Shown here: positions 9,155 through 17,602 of the stretch, piece after piece | How the letters are laid out: the number at the start of each line of letters is the position of its first letter | Position numbering within the stretch: the first letter of the stretch is position 1 | Source: Streptomyces sp. SID9727 | Lineage (GTDB): Bacteria > Actinomycetota > Actinomycetes > Streptomycetales > Streptomycetaceae | Assembly (NCBI RefSeq): GCF_010550605.1 | Contig: NZ_JAAGNI010000363.1 | Location: forward strand, 1 to 64,000 | DNA length: 64,000 nucleotides | Reading direction: 5' to 3' | The notes under the pieces: generated by a model | Told to the model about the DNA's origin: nothing | The model's input: only the letters and a program-made list of their open reading frames with translations | The model's database searches: none | Program-made: the position numbers and the translations under genes

Positions 9155-10422
9155 GCCGGCGCGGTGACCACTACGACCAGGACCATGAACAGGACCCGCG
9201 GCCGGAGGGCCGTAACGGATATCGGCGCGGTTCCGCGCGCGGGTTCCCACTGGACCGGACTGGGAACGGAACTGTGAACCACGGGCCGGAGAACGCCCCG
9301 CACGCGGACCGCGACGGCGACACCCAGGACCTTGAGGCCCCGGCCGGACTGTTCGGCGGAGGCAGCTCGTCCGGCGGGGGCGCGCCCCTCGGCGACGACG
9401 GCGCCGAGGACGCGCTGCGCCGCATGATGCACGGTGCCGTGCGGGGACTGGAGCCGGGCGAGGGCAGCCTCGACCGGCTGCAGCGCGCGGTGCCCGCCCG
9501 GCGGGCCCGTCGGCGGCAGGCCCTGGTCGGTGCCGCCGCTGCGGCACTGCTCATCGGCACCGCGATCCCCGCGTTCGTCCACGTGGCCAACTCGGAGGGC
9601 TCCAGCACGGCCAGCCCCGCCATCGCCGGCCACGGCGAGCAGGCGCAGGGCGGCAGCGGAGACGACCGCGGCGCGGACTCCGGCAACGGCGGTGGCGGCG
9701 AGAGCGGCGGCGGCCACCCGAACGGCGGCCAGGGGCTTCCGGACAGCACCACGACACCCTCCGACAGCAACGGCCAGGGCCAGGACGGCGATCCGTCCGG
9801 CGCGTCCGCCGATCCCGCCAGGAGCGCGGTGGATCCCATGCGCCCGTGCGACCCGGGACAGCTCGGTGTGAGGTCGGCCAGGGCCGGCGCGGCGGGTGCC
9901 GACGGCACCGTGTACGGAGCCTTCCGCATCGCCAACGTGTCCGGCGACAACTGCGTGGTGAGCAGTGGCGGCACCGTGGGCTTCGAGGCGATGGGTGCGG
10001 CCGATCCGGCACGGATCGACGTCGTCCGGCACACCGAGGGCGACCCCGCTTCCGGTCTGCCCGACCCCGCCACCGAGGAGACCGCCGTCGTACTGAAGCC
10101 GGACGCGGTCTACGAGGTGCAGTTCGCCTGGGTCCCCAAGGACACCTGTCCGTCCACCGGTGGTTCGCCCTCCCCGACGCCGACGGACGGCACGGTGGGT
10201 GCCGGCAGCGGAGGTTCGGCCGGAACCGCGGCGGCCGGGGGCACAGGCGAGAGCGAGACGGGTACGGAGACGCAGTTCGGCAGCGACGGTGCCACTCCCG
10301 CCCAGGGCAGCATCTCCGTGCAGCACACCCCGGAGCCGGGGGCCCCGGTCGCCGCGACGAAGATCGACAATGCCTGCGCGGGAACGATTTACCGGACGGG
10401 TGTCCTGGAACCCTCTTCGTAG
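9151..10422 (+). CDS. Single-TM surface protein coupled to the sigma factor
   Basis: The 423-residue protein has a hydrophilic N-terminal part of about 110 residues. One membrane helix (about 122-142, ALVGAAAAALLIGTAIPAFV) follows, then a long Gly/Ser/Asp-rich linker and a folded outer domain. That domain starts at PCDPGQLGVRSARAG and contains several cysteines (PCDP, NCVVS, DTCPS, NACAG). The outer domain resembles DUF4232-type extracellular modules. The short N-terminal cytoplasmic part preceding one TM is the usual architecture of membrane anti-sigma factors. The ATGA overlap with the sigma gene supports such a role, but no zinc-binding anti-sigma motif is visible. It ends just before a shared hairpin terminator. 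Confidence 0.78.
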   Translation: MSRRGDHYDQDHEQDPRPEGRNGYRRGSARGFPLDRTGNGTVNHGPENAPHADRDGDTQDLEAPAGLFGGGSSSGGGAPLGDDGAEDALRRMMHGAVRGLEPGEGSLDRLQRAVPARRARRRQALVGAAAAALLIGTAIPAFVHVANSEGSSTASPAIAGHGEQAQGGSGDDRGADSGNGGGGESGGGHPNGGQGLPDSTTTPSDSNGQGQDGDPSGASADPARSAVDPMRPCDPGQLGVRSARAGAAGADGTVYGAFRIANVSGDNCVVSSGGTVGFEAMGAADPARIDVVRHTEGDPASGLPDPATEETAVVLKPDAVYEVQFAWVPKDTCPSTGGSPSPTPTDGTVGAGSGGSAGTAAAGGTGESETGTETQFGSDGATPAQGSISVQHTPEPGAPVAATKIDNACAGTIYRTGVLEPSS

Positions 10423-10430
10423 GAGCGGGT

Positions 10431-10459
10431 GCGGGCGGCCGGAGGCCCGGGCCGCCCGC
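10431..10459. terminator. Bidirectional hairpin between convergent genes
   Basis: GCGGGCGGCC and GGCCGCCCGC form a perfect 10-bp stem with a 9-base loop. It fills the 37-base gap between two convergent stops, the sigma-linked gene and the SURF1 gene, and should terminate both. Confidence 0.75.
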
Positions 10460-11338
10460 TCACGCCCTTGAGCGGGCCTCCGCCTCGGGTACCGGCGGGG
10501 CGGCGGTCTCCGCCTCGGGGACCAGGCCGAGCCGCACGTCCCGGGCGGCCTCGGCTTCGCGCCGGAGCAGCCGGAACCACATGAAGACCACGAACCCGGC
10601 GAAGACGAACCACTCACCCGTGTAGCCGAGGTTCTGGAAGGCCTTGAGGTCGAGCCCGCCACCCTCCGGCACGGCGGCCGGTACCGGGCGCAGCGCGGTC
10701 GCCCCGGACCGGGCGGCTCCGCTCGTCGCCTCCTCCGAGGCGCCCACGGCCCTCTCGGATCCGCCCGCACCGCTCTTCGGCAGTGTGACCCAGGCGTCGT
10801 ACACGTCGTACGGCACCAGGTTGACGAGCGACGCAGCGCTGATCATGCCCACTTGGCCGTCCGGCAGCCCGCCCGTGGCGCCGACCCCCGAGGTGCCCGC
10901 GTTCTCCGACGCCTGGAGGTCGCCGGTCACCGTGACCCGGCCGGACGGTGCGGGCGGTACCCGGGTCCGTCCGGGCTTCCCGGGCAGCCAGCCGCGTACC
11001 ACCGGCAGGGCCTTGCCGCTGTCGGTCCGCAGCATGTCCAGGACGTAGTAGCCCTTCCGGTCGTCCAGCTCACGGCCGGGCACCAGGAAGCGGTCCGCGT
11101 ACCGCCCGGTCGCGACGGCGGGCCGGCCGGAGGTCTCCGTGTCGACGGGCAGCAGCTCGTCGAGCGGTTGGGCGGCCCGGCTACCCGGCGCGGGCTGCTT
11201 CTCGGCGGCCTCGTGCGTATGCACGCGGTCCTCGAAGCGGCCGAGCTGCCAGGTGCCCATGAACACACAGAACGGGATGGCCAGCACGACGAAGAGGTTG
11301 ATCCCCCACCATCGCGGGGTCAGCAGGAACCGGTACAC
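10460..11338 (-). CDS. SURF1-family cytochrome oxidase assembly protein
   Basis: SURF1 proteins sit in the membrane and help assemble heme-copper cytochrome oxidase. The 292-residue sequence starts FLLTPRWWGINLFVVLAIPFC, the first membrane helix, with the family-typical GTWQLGRFEDR after it. A large extracytoplasmic loop carries GYYVLDMLRTDSGKALPVVR. A second helix (about 238-260, WFVFAGFVVFMWFRLL) comes before a basic, acidic-ended tail. The start is the GTG at 11338. The gene is convergent with the surface protein gene and 95 bases beyond the S9 peptidase stop. Confidence 0.9.
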   Translation of the reverse strand: MYRFLLTPRWWGINLFVVLAIPFCVFMGTWQLGRFEDRVHTHEAAEKQPAPGSRAAQPLDELLPVDTETSGRPAVATGRYADRFLVPGRELDDRKGYYVLDMLRTDSGKALPVVRGWLPGKPGRTRVPPAPSGRVTVTGDLQASENAGTSGVGATGGLPDGQVGMISAASLVNLVPYDVYDAWVTLPKSGAGGSERAVGASEEATSGAARSGATALRPVPAAVPEGGGLDLKAFQNLGYTGEWFVFAGFVVFMWFRLLRREAEAARDVRLGLVPEAETAAPPVPEAEARSRA

Positions 11339-11433
11339 CCCTCCACGGTACGGTCTCCGCTCCGGCCGGCCGGAGCGGGGGCATCCGCGGAGCGGCCCTT
11401 TATCCGGCCCCTACGCGCCGGCCGGCTCCTCTC

Positions 11434-13320
11434 CTACGCGCTGCCGGCCGGTGCCTCCTGGCCCGGGCCGACCGGGTCGCCGGGCCCCGCCGGCGACACC
11501 CCGGACAAGTACCGGCGGGTGAAGTCGAGCTCCAGCCGGACCTGCTTGATCCGCTCCTCCACGACGAGCGAGCCGTGCCCCGCGTCGTACCGGTAGACCT
11601 CGTGCACGGCGTCCCGGTCCTTCAGCCGGTCCACGTAGTTCTCCACCTGGCGGATCGGGCAGCGCGGGTCGTTGACCCCGGCGGAGATGTAGACCGGGGC
11701 GCGCACGGCGTCGACGTACGTCAGCGGGGACGAGGCCTCGAACCGCTCGGGCACCTCCTCCGGCGTTCCGCCCAGCAGGGTGCGGTCCATCGCCTTCAGA
11801 GCCTCCATCTCGTCGTGATACGCCGTGACGTAGTCCGCGACGGGTACGGCGGCCAGCCCGAGGGCCCAGTCGCCGGGCTGCGTACCGAGGCCGAGCAGCG
11901 TGAGATAGCCGCCCCAGGAGCCGCCGGCCAGGACGAGCTTCGCCGGGTCCGCGAGGCCGGACTTCACCGCCCACTCCCGGACCGCCGCGATGTCCTCGAG
12001 CTCGATCAGCCCGACCCGGTGCTTGAGCGCGTCCGTCCACGCCCGTCCGTAGCCGGTCGAGCCGCGGTAGTTGACCCGGACGACCGCGTAGCCGTGGTCG
12101 ACCCAGGCGGCGGGGCCCGCCGCGAAGGCGTCGCTGTCGTGCCAGGTGGGGCCGCCGTGGATCTCGAAGACCGTCGGGAACGGCCCCTCGGCGGGGGCCG
12201 CCGGACGCTGCACGAGCGCGTGGATCCGGCCGCCGGGCCCGTCCACCCACACGTCCTCGACGGGCACCGAGGCCGGCGCCTTGGCCCCCGGCGGGTCGAG
12301 GACCACCGCGCCGGTCGTGGAGCGGACGACGGGCGGCTCGGCCGCCGACGACCACAGGTACTCGACCGTCCCGTCCGGGCGGGCCGTGGCGCCGGAGACC
12401 GTGCCGGCCGGCGTCTCCACCCGGACCAGCTCGCCGCCGGCCGCGGCGGGCCCGTACCGCCAGAGCTCGCTGCGGGCCTCGAAGCCGTGCTCGACGAGCA
12501 GCGCGGAACCGTCCGGATACCACTCGGCGCCCACATCGCCCGGCAGGTCGATGGCCAGGTCCGTCTCCGTGCCCGCCACCGGGTCCCAGATCATCGGCTC
12601 CCAGCGTCCGCGCCTCTGGTGTCCGACCAGCAGCCGGGTGTCCCCGGCGACGGGCGCGAAGCCGAGGACCGCGAGGCCCAGCTCCTTCGTACCGCCCTTG
12701 GTGTCGTCCAGCTCCGCGACCGTCGTCCCGTCCGGGCGGACCACGCGCAGCGCGGAGTGCATCGCGTCCCCGTGCTCGGTGTGCTCTAGGGCGATCAGCG
12801 TCCCGTCGTGGCTCAGGTCGCCGACCCCGGCCGACTCGCGGTGGCGGTAGATCTCCACCGGGTCCGCGCCCGGCCGTACGACATGGATCGTCGTCCCGTC
12901 CTCGTCCGTCGAACGGCCGATCACCGCCGTTCCGTCCCTGCCGATCGCGAGCCCGGCCGGATAGGACGGCCCGAGGCCGGGAGCGGCCGGGGTGGACACG
13001 GTGTCCACCCCGCCGTGGAACGGCCGGCGCATCCACACCCCGAACTCGTCTCCGTCGGTGTCGTCGAACCACCACACGGAATCGCCGTCCGGCGTCAGCA
13101 CGCCGTCCGTCGTCCCGTTCGGCCGTTCCGTCACCTGGCGCTGCTCACCGGTCGCCCGGTCCCACGCGTACAGCTCATAGGTACCCGTCGCGTTGGAGAC
13201 GAACAACGCGCGGTCCGGCGCGTCCTCGGCCCAGTCGGGCAGCGATACCCGGGGAGCGCGGAAGCGCTGCTCCCAGAGCGGGACGGATGCGGTCGTCGGC
13301 GAACCAGTGGCCTCAGTCAT
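11434..13320 (-). CDS. S9-family peptidase (prolyl oligopeptidase/acylaminoacyl peptidase type)
   Basis: This is a cytoplasmic serine peptidase of 628 residues. The first ~370 residues are WD/beta-propeller-like repeats (for example FVSNATGTYELYAWDRATGE). The rest is an alpha/beta-hydrolase domain with the family sequence EIHGGPTWHD and the nucleophile in LAGGSWGGYLT. The Asp lies near GVNDPRCP and the His in DAGHGSLV. The ATG at 13320 is chosen because upstream in-frame codons run over the next gene's promoter and lack coding character. It has no signal peptide. Its substrate is likely short peptides, but specificity is unknown. Confidence 0.92.
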   Translation of the reverse strand: MTEATGSPTTASVPLWEQRFRAPRVSLPDWAEDAPDRALFVSNATGTYELYAWDRATGEQRQVTERPNGTTDGVLTPDGDSVWWFDDTDGDEFGVWMRRPFHGGVDTVSTPAAPGLGPSYPAGLAIGRDGTAVIGRSTDEDGTTIHVVRPGADPVEIYRHRESAGVGDLSHDGTLIALEHTEHGDAMHSALRVVRPDGTTVAELDDTKGGTKELGLAVLGFAPVAGDTRLLVGHQRRGRWEPMIWDPVAGTETDLAIDLPGDVGAEWYPDGSALLVEHGFEARSELWRYGPAAAGGELVRVETPAGTVSGATARPDGTVEYLWSSAAEPPVVRSTTGAVVLDPPGAKAPASVPVEDVWVDGPGGRIHALVQRPAAPAEGPFPTVFEIHGGPTWHDSDAFAAGPAAWVDHGYAVVRVNYRGSTGYGRAWTDALKHRVGLIELEDIAAVREWAVKSGLADPAKLVLAGGSWGGYLTLLGLGTQPGDWALGLAAVPVADYVTAYHDEMEALKAMDRTLLGGTPEEVPERFEASSPLTYVDAVRAPVYISAGVNDPRCPIRQVENYVDRLKDRDAVHEVYRYDAGHGSLVVEERIKQVRLELDFTRRYLSGVSPAGPGDPVGPGQEAPAGSA

Positions 13321-13371
13321 GACCCCATTCTGCGCCGGACGCCCGACAATCCGTTCGCTTCGTCCGCAGCC

Positions 13372-13380
13372 TGTGGATAA
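13372..13380 (-). promoter_or_regulatory. Perfect DnaA-box match
   Basis: TGTGGATAA is the complement of TTATCCACA, an exact DnaA-box consensus. It lies in the 70-base divergent gap between the S9 peptidase and a methyltransferase gene, 11 bases before the latter's ATG, where it could affect transcription. A single box does not make an origin. Confidence 0.4.
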
Positions 13381-13390
13381 CCTCGCGCAC

Positions 13391-14227
13391 ATGTCCACCG
13401 CTCCGACACCGCCCGACTGGCGCGAGGCCAACCGCAGGATGTGGGATGAGCGTGTGCCCATCCACGCAGGCAGTGACTTCTACGACCTGGGCTCCTTCCG
13501 CGCGGGGAAGGATGCCCTGCGGCCCTTCGAGCTGGCCGAGGTCGGCGATGTGACCGGCCGGTCGCTGCTGCACCTGCAGTGTCACATCGGACTCGACACG
13601 CTCTCCTGGGCGCGGCACGGCGCCGCTCAGGTCGTCGGCCTCGACTTCTCCGAACCGGCCGTCGAGACCGCCCGGGCCCTCGCCCAGGACCTGGGGCTCG
13701 GACCCGACCGTGCGGCTTTCGTCGCCGCCGACGTGTACGACGCGGCCCAGGCCGTACCGGACTCCTCGTACGACATCGTCTACACGGGCGTCGGCGCGCT
13801 TAACTGGCTGCCCGACATCGACCGCTGGGCCGAGACGGCCGCGTCACTGGTGGCGCCTGGAGGCTTCCTCTACCTCGCGGAGTTCCATCCGCTCACGGAC
13901 TGCCTGGACGACGAGACGGGTTCGCGGATCGCGCACGACTACTTCAGCCGCGAGGCGTGGGTGGACGAGACGCCGGGTACGTACGCGGACTTCGATGCCC
14001 GGACCGTCCACAACCGCAGCGTCGAGTGGCAGCACCCGGTGGGCAGTGTGGTGTCCGCGCTGGCCGCCGCCGGCCTGCGGATCGAGTTCCTTCATGAGCA
14101 CGACGTCTCGCTCTTCGCGCGTTTCCCGGTCCTGGAACGCGGACGGGACGACTTCTTCCGCTTTCCGCCGGACCGTCCGAGGATCCCGCTGATGTACTCC
14201 CTCAAGGCGACCCGTCCGGCGGCCTGA
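13391..14227 (+). CDS. Class I SAM-dependent methyltransferase
   Basis: This 278-residue enzyme should transfer a methyl group from S-adenosylmethionine to an unknown acceptor. The SAM-binding motif I is LLHLQCHIGLDTLSWARHG (about residues 58-76). It is followed by the acidic VVGLDFSEPAVETA and by DIVYTGVGALNWLPDI (motif IV). A conserved YLAEFHPLTD segment follows. The ATG at 13391 fits the family start MSTAP-xx-DWREANRRMWDE. No signal or membrane segment is present. The gene is monocistronic and ends at a strong hairpin. Confidence 0.92.
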   Translation: MSTAPTPPDWREANRRMWDERVPIHAGSDFYDLGSFRAGKDALRPFELAEVGDVTGRSLLHLQCHIGLDTLSWARHGAAQVVGLDFSEPAVETARALAQDLGLGPDRAAFVAADVYDAAQAVPDSSYDIVYTGVGALNWLPDIDRWAETAASLVAPGGFLYLAEFHPLTDCLDDETGSRIAHDYFSREAWVDETPGTYADFDARTVHNRSVEWQHPVGSVVSALAAAGLRIEFLHEHDVSLFARFPVLERGRDDFFRFPPDRPRIPLMYSLKATRPAA

Positions 14228-14233
14228 CGGAGG

Positions 14234-14265
14234 AGCGGCGCCCCGGTTCCCACCGGGGCGCCGCT
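14234..14265. terminator. Bidirectional 13-bp hairpin
   Basis: AGCGGCGCCCCGG and CCGGGGCGCCGCT pair perfectly around a 6-base loop. It lies between the convergent methyltransferase and lipase stops and should terminate both. Confidence 0.8.
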
Positions 14266-14271
14266 TCCGTG

Positions 14272-15078
14272 TCACGCCGCCGAGCGGAATGCCGGCAGAT
14301 AACCGCCGGACTGACCCTCGGGCTTGGGGTGGTACGAGTTGTAGACGGGGATGGAGACGCTGTGCAGCCATGGATCGCCGGAGCACAGCTCGTGTCCCGT
14401 GAATTCGTCGGCGACCCCGGAGAAGGTGAATCCGACGTTCGCGGCCTGCTTGGCGATGACACCGTTCAGTACGTCGGACGCGTTGTTGATGGCCGTACGC
14501 GCCTTGTCGGACAGGCCGACGAGACAGCTTCCGCCGATCTTGTAGAAGCGCGGGTAGCCCAGGACCACGACATGGGCCTGCGGGGCCTTGGAGTGGATGG
14601 AGGCATAGAGCGAACTCAGCCTCGACGGCAGTGTGTTGTTCATCTTTCCGACGGCCGCGTTCACGGCCGAGATGCAGGCGGACTCGCCGGACAGCACGCA
14701 GTCCTGCATGACATCGGCGAACCCGACGTCATTGCCGCCCGCGGTGACGCTCACCAGTGAGGTGGACGAACTGAGCGCCCCGAGCTGACCACTGGCCACG
14801 GTGCTCGTGGTGGCGCCCGAACAGGCCACGAAGGTGAATGAGGACGGCGAGTTCGCCGCCGCCCAGAGGTACGGGTACGCCTTGGTGCTGCGACGGCAGT
14901 CGCCGCTGTCGGACAGATAGCTACCCGCGCCGACACCGGACGAGTACGAATCGCCCAGGGCGACGTACCCGCCGGCGGCGGCCGAGGAGGATGCCGAAGC
15001 CGGCTGGGCGATTCCCAGAGCGGCAGTGGCGGCGAGGAGCAGAGTGGATGCGGACGCCCAGAATCTCCGTACTGACAT
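14272..15078 (-). CDS. Secreted SGNH/GDSL lipase
   Basis: This is a secreted esterase/lipase of 268 residues, of the type exported by Streptomyces. A Sec signal peptide (MSVRRFWASASTLLLAATAA, cleaved near ASA at about residue 29-31) precedes the catalytic block ALGDSYSSGVG (Ser44). Block III is GGNDVGF. The catalytic His is in NSYHPKPEGQ near the C-terminus. Six cysteines probably form three disulfides, as in the S. rimosus lipase family. GGAGGG lies ten bases before the ATG at 15078. The gene is alone on its transcript. Confidence 0.93.
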   Translation of the reverse strand: MSVRRFWASASTLLLAATAALGIAQPASASSSAAAGGYVALGDSYSSGVGAGSYLSDSGDCRRSTKAYPYLWAAANSPSSFTFVACSGATTSTVASGQLGALSSSTSLVSVTAGGNDVGFADVMQDCVLSGESACISAVNAAVGKMNNTLPSRLSSLYASIHSKAPQAHVVVLGYPRFYKIGGSCLVGLSDKARTAINNASDVLNGVIAKQAANVGFTFSGVADEFTGHELCSGDPWLHSVSIPVYNSYHPKPEGQSGGYLPAFRSAA

Positions 15079-15506
15079 ACCTGTCAGCCCTCCGAAGTGT
15101 GGGGGGTGGGTGGGGGGTTGAGTGAGCGGTCCCTGTTGTAGCAGCTCCTGGTACCAGTCGGTAATAGCTCTGCGAGAACCCGCCTGAATTGCCCGAATGA
15201 TCGGTCGGTAGGCATAGCTCCACGCGTAGATAAACCACCAACCACCCCTGAAATAAAGGTTCTACGGCGATCGGCCCGTCGCTTCGCAGGGGGTGGAACT
15301 CCGGGCGCTGGGAGCCATGGGGCACGTCTGGGAGCCGCAGGAAGATGGACCTGGCATGCCGGGGAGATGTGGACGACCGATGCCGGGTGTCGTCCGCGGC
15401 TACCGCGACTCGATGCCCTGGGGCGCGGCCTCTCGGTTGCGCGCGCTGCGCAGCTCGGGATTGAGGTTGTGCCTGTGCTCGGTTCCTTGCCGACTGTGTC
15501 GTCCAG
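15079..15506. other. Intergenic region upstream of the lipase
   Basis: These 428 bases hold the lipase leader and promoter on the minus strand and the 3' flank of the next membrane-protein gene. The part at 15140-15270 is noticeably AT-richer than its surroundings. I see no convincing gene or structural RNA. Confidence 0.4.
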
Positions 15507-17042
15507 TCATGTGGCGCAAGCGGGCCCGAGGTTCCTGGCAGGAAGCAGCTTCACCTGTCCGGCCGGAACGCGCAGTGGGCGGTCGGCGGCGGCGTTCCAC
15601 AGGACCACGTTGCCTTCGGCGACGCCGAACGAAAGGTAGGGGATGTGTGGTGCAAGCACTCCCCCCTGCTCGTTCAGGGCGTGGACCGGGACCGTGGGGC
15701 GGACGCAGACCCAGTCCGTTGATATGCCGAAGTACGGCGGGGCTTTGGTGTGATGAGCGGCTGCTCGCTTCAGCTCGTCGGCCGCGTGCCGCGGTGACGC
15801 GAAGGTCCACTCGGCGACTGTGAGCAAGCCGAGGGTGAGGAAAAGCGCGGCCAGGGTGCCGGCGAAGACGCTCCGCGGCCGTATGAAGTGAAAGTAGCGC
15901 AGGACGCCCCAAACGGCTGCTATGAAGAGGATCGCCGCGAGGGCGGGCCAGAGCAGTTTCACCGCCGCGAGGATCTGGTACGCCCCGCTGACCGCCGTCT
16001 CTTCCGGAGACAGGGACAGCTCGTCCGCGTAGCCGTCCTGCAGGATCCTGCCGGTGAGGGGCAGAGCCGCCACGAGCAGTGTGGCCAGCAGAGGAAGCAC
16101 CGTCGCGGCCAGTATCTGCCACCGCCAGCGGCGTCCCAGCAGGATCAGCCCGGTCACGTAGAAGCCGATTGCTGCTGTCACCCAGGCGGACCGGGAGTCG
16201 ACGCCGTCGAAGAGCTCAGGGACGCCCAGTGTGTAGACGGCCACTGCGAGGGTGGCGATGAGGCAGGTGGCCAGGCAGTGGAGCCGTGAGCGAGCCAACG
16301 GCAGGGCGAAAGCCGTCCACCAGGCTGGGACGGCACATGCGACGGCGAGGAACCAGCACACCGCGGCTGAAAAGGGTGGCAGGTGCCGAGCCGTTGACAG
16401 GAAGAGGGACATGGCGAGCAGTGGCCCGCCGAAGAGCGCCAGAGCCCTGTTGAGGGCGTCCTCCCCATGAAGGGGGGTGCCGGTGCGCCCCCGCCCGTCG
16501 AGCGGCCGCACGTCGAGGTCCGCTCGGGGTCCGTCTGCGCGCAGATGCCGGGCCAGGTGCCGGGCGGTGTCCTTGCTCGCATGGATCCGCACGCGGACGT
16601 CGAAGAGCCCAGTGCGCGTCGCGCACCAGCGCGTGACTGTTCGCCAGAGCCGACGGGGGCCCGGTGTGACGGTGCCTGCGGGTTCCCGATCTGTCGAGTG
16701 CACCTGCCACTCGGGCTCAAGCACCCGATCGATCTCGGCCCGCCGGAACAGCCGCCCGTAGATCACGGTCTGTACCGACCGGCTCAACTCCATGATCCGC
16801 CAGGCCGCTTCGCGGTCGGCCCGCCAGGTGGAGCCCACGATCGGTACTTCCACCCACCAGAACTCGCTGTACCCGTCATCGGGGTCGAACGCCCGGCGGA
16901 CCGTGCGTCGCTCCTTGGGGCTGAGTTCGTGGCACGTCCAGCCCAGCTCCCGTATCCGCCGCATGGCCTTGTCCCACTGCGCCCTGCCCCCTTGCAGCTC
17001 GATCAGGGTGGTCACCGTGCAGTCCGGTCCCCGGGGAATCAT
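15507..17042 (-). CDS. Large membrane protein of unknown function, 511 aa
   Basis: I do not recognise the family. Residues 1-195 are soluble and cytoplasmic-looking, beginning MIPRGPDCTVTTLIELQGG. Seven or eight hydrophobic segments follow between about 200 and 410 (for example FYVTGLILLGRRW and ILFIAAVWGVLRYFHF). The C-terminal ~100 residues are soluble again and contain two cysteines (DWVCVRP and GPACAT). ATG at 17042 has AAGGGTG a few bases upstream. It sits just outside the left end of the tRNA-Pro element and could be a host gene. Codon use is less biased than the housekeeping genes beside it. Confidence 0.75.
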   Translation of the reverse strand: MIPRGPDCTVTTLIELQGGRAQWDKAMRRIRELGWTCHELSPKERRTVRRAFDPDDGYSEFWWVEVPIVGSTWRADREAAWRIMELSRSVQTVIYGRLFRRAEIDRVLEPEWQVHSTDREPAGTVTPGPRRLWRTVTRWCATRTGLFDVRVRIHASKDTARHLARHLRADGPRADLDVRPLDGRGRTGTPLHGEDALNRALALFGGPLLAMSLFLSTARHLPPFSAAVCWFLAVACAVPAWWTAFALPLARSRLHCLATCLIATLAVAVYTLGVPELFDGVDSRSAWVTAAIGFYVTGLILLGRRWRWQILAATVLPLLATLLVAALPLTGRILQDGYADELSLSPEETAVSGAYQILAAVKLLWPALAAILFIAAVWGVLRYFHFIRPRSVFAGTLAALFLTLGLLTVAEWTFASPRHAADELKRAAAHHTKAPPYFGISTDWVCVRPTVPVHALNEQGGVLAPHIPYLSFGVAEGNVVLWNAAADRPLRVPAGQVKLLPARNLGPACAT

Positions 17043-17286
17043 CGAACACCCTTGATAGGGGCGGCGAAGGGCGTTTGTTCAGTCGGCATGACGGTGTCCG
17101 TCCTTGATCCGTTTCGATCGTTGGAGATCAGAGGAACGACGATATGGCTCAGCACTGACAGGCGTGTGGTGCCGCCAGGGGTACGTCCCACCACGGGTGG
17201 CTCAGGCCGACAGGCCCGGTGTGTTCGCCGCTCTCTCGCCCAGGGGCCCGGATCGCGGCCTGGCTCAGCGGCACGCAAGCGCAAAC

Positions 17287-17324
17287 AGGTCAGGCACCTA
17301 CTCATTTGAGTAGGTGCCTGACCT
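17287..17324. terminator. Perfect 18-bp inverted repeat next to the left tRNA-Pro remnant
   Basis: AGGTCAGGCACCTACTCA and TGAGTAGGTGCCTGACCT pair perfectly with a 2-base spacer. It lies where a terminator for the original tRNA-Pro gene would be. A very similar hairpin lies beside the intact tRNA at 21588-21626. Confidence 0.6.
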
Positions 17325-17393
17325 CGTATTTCTCTGTCGGGGTGGCGGGATTTGAGGTGGCGGGATTTGAACCCACGACCTCTTCGTCCCGAA
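17317..17393 (-). repeat. Left attachment site: duplicated 3' half of tRNA-Pro
   Basis: Apart from a 15-bp insertion and two substitutions (at 17325 and 17329), this segment repeats 21621-21682, which spans the tRNA-Pro 3' half from the anticodon loop to just past the 3' end. The match stops exactly after the anticodon-loop sequence. It has no 5' half and cannot make a tRNA. The insertion at 17356-17370 is a tandem copy of GGTGGCGGGATTTGA. Tyrosine integrases use this tRNA half as their core site, leaving one such copy at each end of an element. Confidence 0.75.
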
Positions 17394-17494
17394 TGAGGTT
17401 CGAGCATGTTGCCTACCTGCTATCGATGGCAAATGAACAGGTCAGGGCGTTGGCCCCTGGCTGGTCTCAGGGGGTGCTGCGATGGCTCTGGAGG

Positions 17495-17523
17495 AAGATC
17501 TTCTCCCAGTTTTCTCCCAGACG
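17495..17523 (+). repeat. 29-bp direct repeat, left copy, inside the element
   Basis: The sequence begins AAGATCTTCTCCCAG and recurs at 21545-21573 in the same orientation with two mismatches. Each copy contains two internal TTCTCCCA units. Lying just inside both element ends, they could be integrase arm sites or leftovers of an earlier element. Confidence 0.55.
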
Positions 17524-17602
17524 GTGGACTGCCGGCGCGGTGGCCGTAGCCACGCGTCTGCTTTGCAGAAACAACGTCGCCTGAAAATGCTGGTCGCACG
17601 TG

